Source: Dehalococcoidia bacterium
Lineage (GTDB): Bacteria; Chloroflexota; Dehalococcoidia; GIF9; AB-539-J10
DNA: 6,822 nucleotides
Assembly: GCA_030606165.1 (NCBI GenBank)
Contig: JAUWGZ010000068.1
Coordinates: forward strand, 1 to 6,822
Reading direction: 5' to 3'
The notes under the pieces are model-generated. The model had not been told where the DNA came from and did not search any database. It saw only the letters and a list, made by a program, of their open reading frames with translations. Below are positions 5,572-6,822 of this stretch, piece by piece. Position 1 is the first letter of the stretch; each line of letters begins with the position of its first letter. Made by a program: the position numbers and the translations under genes.

Positions 5572-5663
5572 GAGATTGCTTCGTCGCTACGCTCCTCGCA
5601 ATGACAAAGGGGGGCTGACTTCGTCAGCCTCGCAATGACAGAAGGGGAGTGCCTCGCAGTGAC
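5572..5663. repeat. Second cluster of the dispersed repeat, between leuD and the nucleoside hydrolase gene
   Basis: Opens with a 35-bp module (5572-5606) identical to 1610-1644. It continues with a perfect 7-bp hairpin GGCTGAC-TTC-GTCAGCC (5613-5629), then tail modules CTCGCAATGACAGAAGG (from about 5630) and CTCGCAGTGAC (5653-5663). It is simpler than the first cluster. The frame crossing it on the minus strand, with CHCEERSDEAIS, is a translation of the repeat and not a gene. Confidence 0.88.
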
Positions 5664-5709
5664 TTTTGTGTCGTGATTTCTGCAAACCACTTTATGCTCC
5701 TCCGAAATT

Positions 5710-5715
5710 TATGAT
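5710..5715 (+). promoter_or_regulatory. Possible -10 box of the nucleoside hydrolase operon
   Basis: TATGAT, five of six to consensus, lies 20 bp before the ATG at 5736. No fitting -35 hexamer is found 16-18 bp upstream, so the call is weak. The preceding repeat and possible terminator suggest this gene pair needs its own promoter. Confidence 0.25.
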
Positions 5716-5735
5716 AGTGTATCCCCTAGGATTCG

Positions 5736-6656
5736 ATGCGAAAAGTAGTTTGGGATATGGACCCCGGCATCGATGATGCCCTGGCTTTAATTCTGGCGTT
5801 AAAATCGCCTGAAGTCCAGGTCCTGGGCATCGCCACGGTGGCGGGCAATGCTCCTGTGGAGATAACCAGCGCCAACGCTCGCCGGGTATTGGAGTGCCTG
5901 AACGCGGGCAGTATCCCGGTAGCGATGGGGGCAGCAAACCCTTTGAATCACCCTTTAGAGGATGCATTAAGCTACCATGGCCCGGATGGGCTGGGCAACT
6001 GCGGCTTGCCGTCGCCCCTGACTACACTGTACCCGGCTAAAGCCTGGGATTTCCTTGCCCGGTCGGTTTCGGATGCTCCCGGTGAAGTTACTCTGGTAGC
6101 CACAGGACCCCTAACCAATGTGGCTTATGCCTTTGAGCTTCATCCCGAACTGCCTGAATTTTTAGCCGGGCTGGTTCTCATGGGGGGTGCTTATAGTCTT
6201 ACGCCCTACGGCAAAGGGAATCAAACTCCCTTTGCCGAGTTCAATATCTGGCAGGACCCTGAGGCTGCTCATATAGTATTCGACTCCGGGGCGGACATCT
6301 TTGCTGTGGGGCTGGATGTATCTATGGACCCTGCGGCTTGTCTGAACAGCCAGCATCTGGAGCAGATTAAGACCAGGCGTACACCGGCTGCACATCTGGT
6401 AGCCCAACTGGTAGAATACGAGGTAAAATACCACGGATGCTGTAGAATGCATGACCCGCTAGCTTTGGCAACGTTGCTGGATGCTTCCTTGCTCGATTTT
6501 ACATCGGCAAGGGTAGAAGTAGCTAAAGGAAATGATTGGGATAGAGGGGTTACTCGTACCTTGTCCTCTGGCAGCGCTCAGTTAATACACGTAGCCTCTG
6601 CCGTGGACGGGTCTCGCTTTCTAAAGTTATTTCTATCGCGTATATTGGAGGAGTAA
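5736..6656 (+). CDS. Inosine-uridine preferring nucleoside hydrolase family protein
   Basis: Hydrolyses the N-glycosidic bond of ribonucleosides to free base and ribose, for salvage in the cytoplasm. The N-terminal calcium motif DMDPGIDDALAL (7-18) supplies Asp9, Asp13 and Asp14. HGPDGLG (81-87), the ATGPLTN strand (122-128) and AEFNIWQDPEAA (167-178, with Glu168 and Asn170) bind ribose. MHDPLALA (238-245) gives the catalytic His239 and metal ligand Asp240. At 306 residues it is of normal length with all key residues present. The start is ATG 5736, with AGGA 4 nt upstream and the Asp motif at the standard distance. It ends one base before the next gene, a PfkB sugar kinase, so the two form an operon that could carry ribose on to ribose 5-phosphate. 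Base preference cannot be read from the sequence. No signal peptide is visible, so a cytoplasmic enzyme is expected. Confidence 0.93.
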   Translation: MRKVVWDMDPGIDDALALILALKSPEVQVLGIATVAGNAPVEITSANARRVLECLNAGSIPVAMGAANPLNHPLEDALSYHGPDGLGNCGLPSPLTTLYPAKAWDFLARSVSDAPGEVTLVATGPLTNVAYAFELHPELPEFLAGLVLMGGAYSLTPYGKGNQTPFAEFNIWQDPEAAHIVFDSGADIFAVGLDVSMDPAACLNSQHLEQIKTRRTPAAHLVAQLVEYEVKYHGCCRMHDPLALATLLDASLLDFTSARVEVAKGNDWDRGVTRTLSSGSAQLIHVASAVDGSRFLKLFLSRILEE

Positions 6657-6657
6657 G

Positions 6658-6822
6658 ATGGCCAACTTGGTAGTATGTGGCGCCATAAACTGGGATATTA
6701 GCTGCTTCGTAGAGCAGCTGCCGGTGCCCGGTGAAGAGATTACCATAAAACACATCACTCGAGTATCCGGAGGGACAGGGGGCAATGTTGCTGTGGCTGC
6801 AGCACGGATTTTGGGGGCTAAA
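6658..6822 (+). CDS. PfkB-family carbohydrate kinase (ribokinase-like), N-terminal part only
   Basis: Only 55 residues are in the window; the gene runs off the right edge. They match the ribokinase/PfkB N-terminus: a first strand LVVCGAINWDISCFVEQLPVPGE and then the sugar-binding glycine motif GGTGGNVAVAAARILGA (about 38-54). In ribokinases the corresponding motif is usually GGKGANQAVAAARLG; Thr in place of Lys suggests a different or broader sugar or nucleoside specificity. The start ATG 6658 has a strong ribosome site, GGAGGAG (6647-6653), 4 nt upstream and inside the end of the nucleoside hydrolase gene. The likely substrate in context is ribose released by that enzyme, but adenosine or another nucleoside kinase of the same fold is possible. 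The ATP site (GAGD motif) would lie outside the window. Confidence 0.88.
   Translation, partial: MANLVVCGAINWDISCFVEQLPVPGEEITIKHITRVSGGTGGNVAVAAARILGAK

Noticed and set aside
5265..5690. Minus-strand 141-codon frame containing CHCEERSDEAIS
   Set aside because: Part repeat translation and part antisense of leuD; no ribosome site and no family features.

Overview
The window is 6.8 kb of bacterial chromosome with moderate GC. It has good Shine-Dalgarno sites, one perfect sigma70-type promoter and a lipoprotein signal peptide. Several proteins look archaeal in style: a short 422-residue LeuC, a winged-helix protein with an unknown C-terminal half, and a DUF71 ATP-binding protein. The intergenic gaps hold dispersed hairpin repeats. 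I associate this mix with uncultured anaerobes of the Chloroflexota/Dehalococcoidia type, but that is an inference from general features and not a placement.

Layout. Positions 1-1434 (minus strand) are a two-gene operon: a BtuF/FecB-like substrate-binding lipoprotein, then a DUF71/COG2102 PP-loop ATPase that runs off the left edge. It has a consensus promoter and a short leader. Positions 1483-1700 are a mosaic of small dispersed repeats. Positions 1704-2558 (minus) encode a winged-helix DNA-binding protein with a C-terminal domain I cannot name. Positions 2571-2910 hold four perfect inverted repeats and no gene. Positions 2941-3687 (minus) encode endonuclease III. Divergent from it, 3702-5531 (plus) is a tight leuC-leuD pair for a two-subunit aconitase-superfamily hydro-lyase. 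It is followed by a possible terminator and a second copy of the dispersed repeat (5572-5663). Positions 5736-6822 (plus) hold a nucleoside hydrolase overlapping in expression signals with a PfkB-family sugar kinase cut by the right edge.

How the genes may work together. The lipoprotein plus DUF71 pair fits corrinoid (B12) uptake and salvage. Bacteria lack diphthamide, so the classic DUF71 role in diphthamide synthesis is not available, and a B12-salvage role for part of the family has been proposed from comparative genomics. The nucleoside hydrolase and PfkB kinase fit nucleoside salvage: hydrolysis to base plus ribose, then phosphorylation of the sugar. LeuC and LeuD form one enzyme, but without leuA or leuB beside them its exact substrate is open. 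No CRISPR array, RNA gene, transposase or phage gene was seen.
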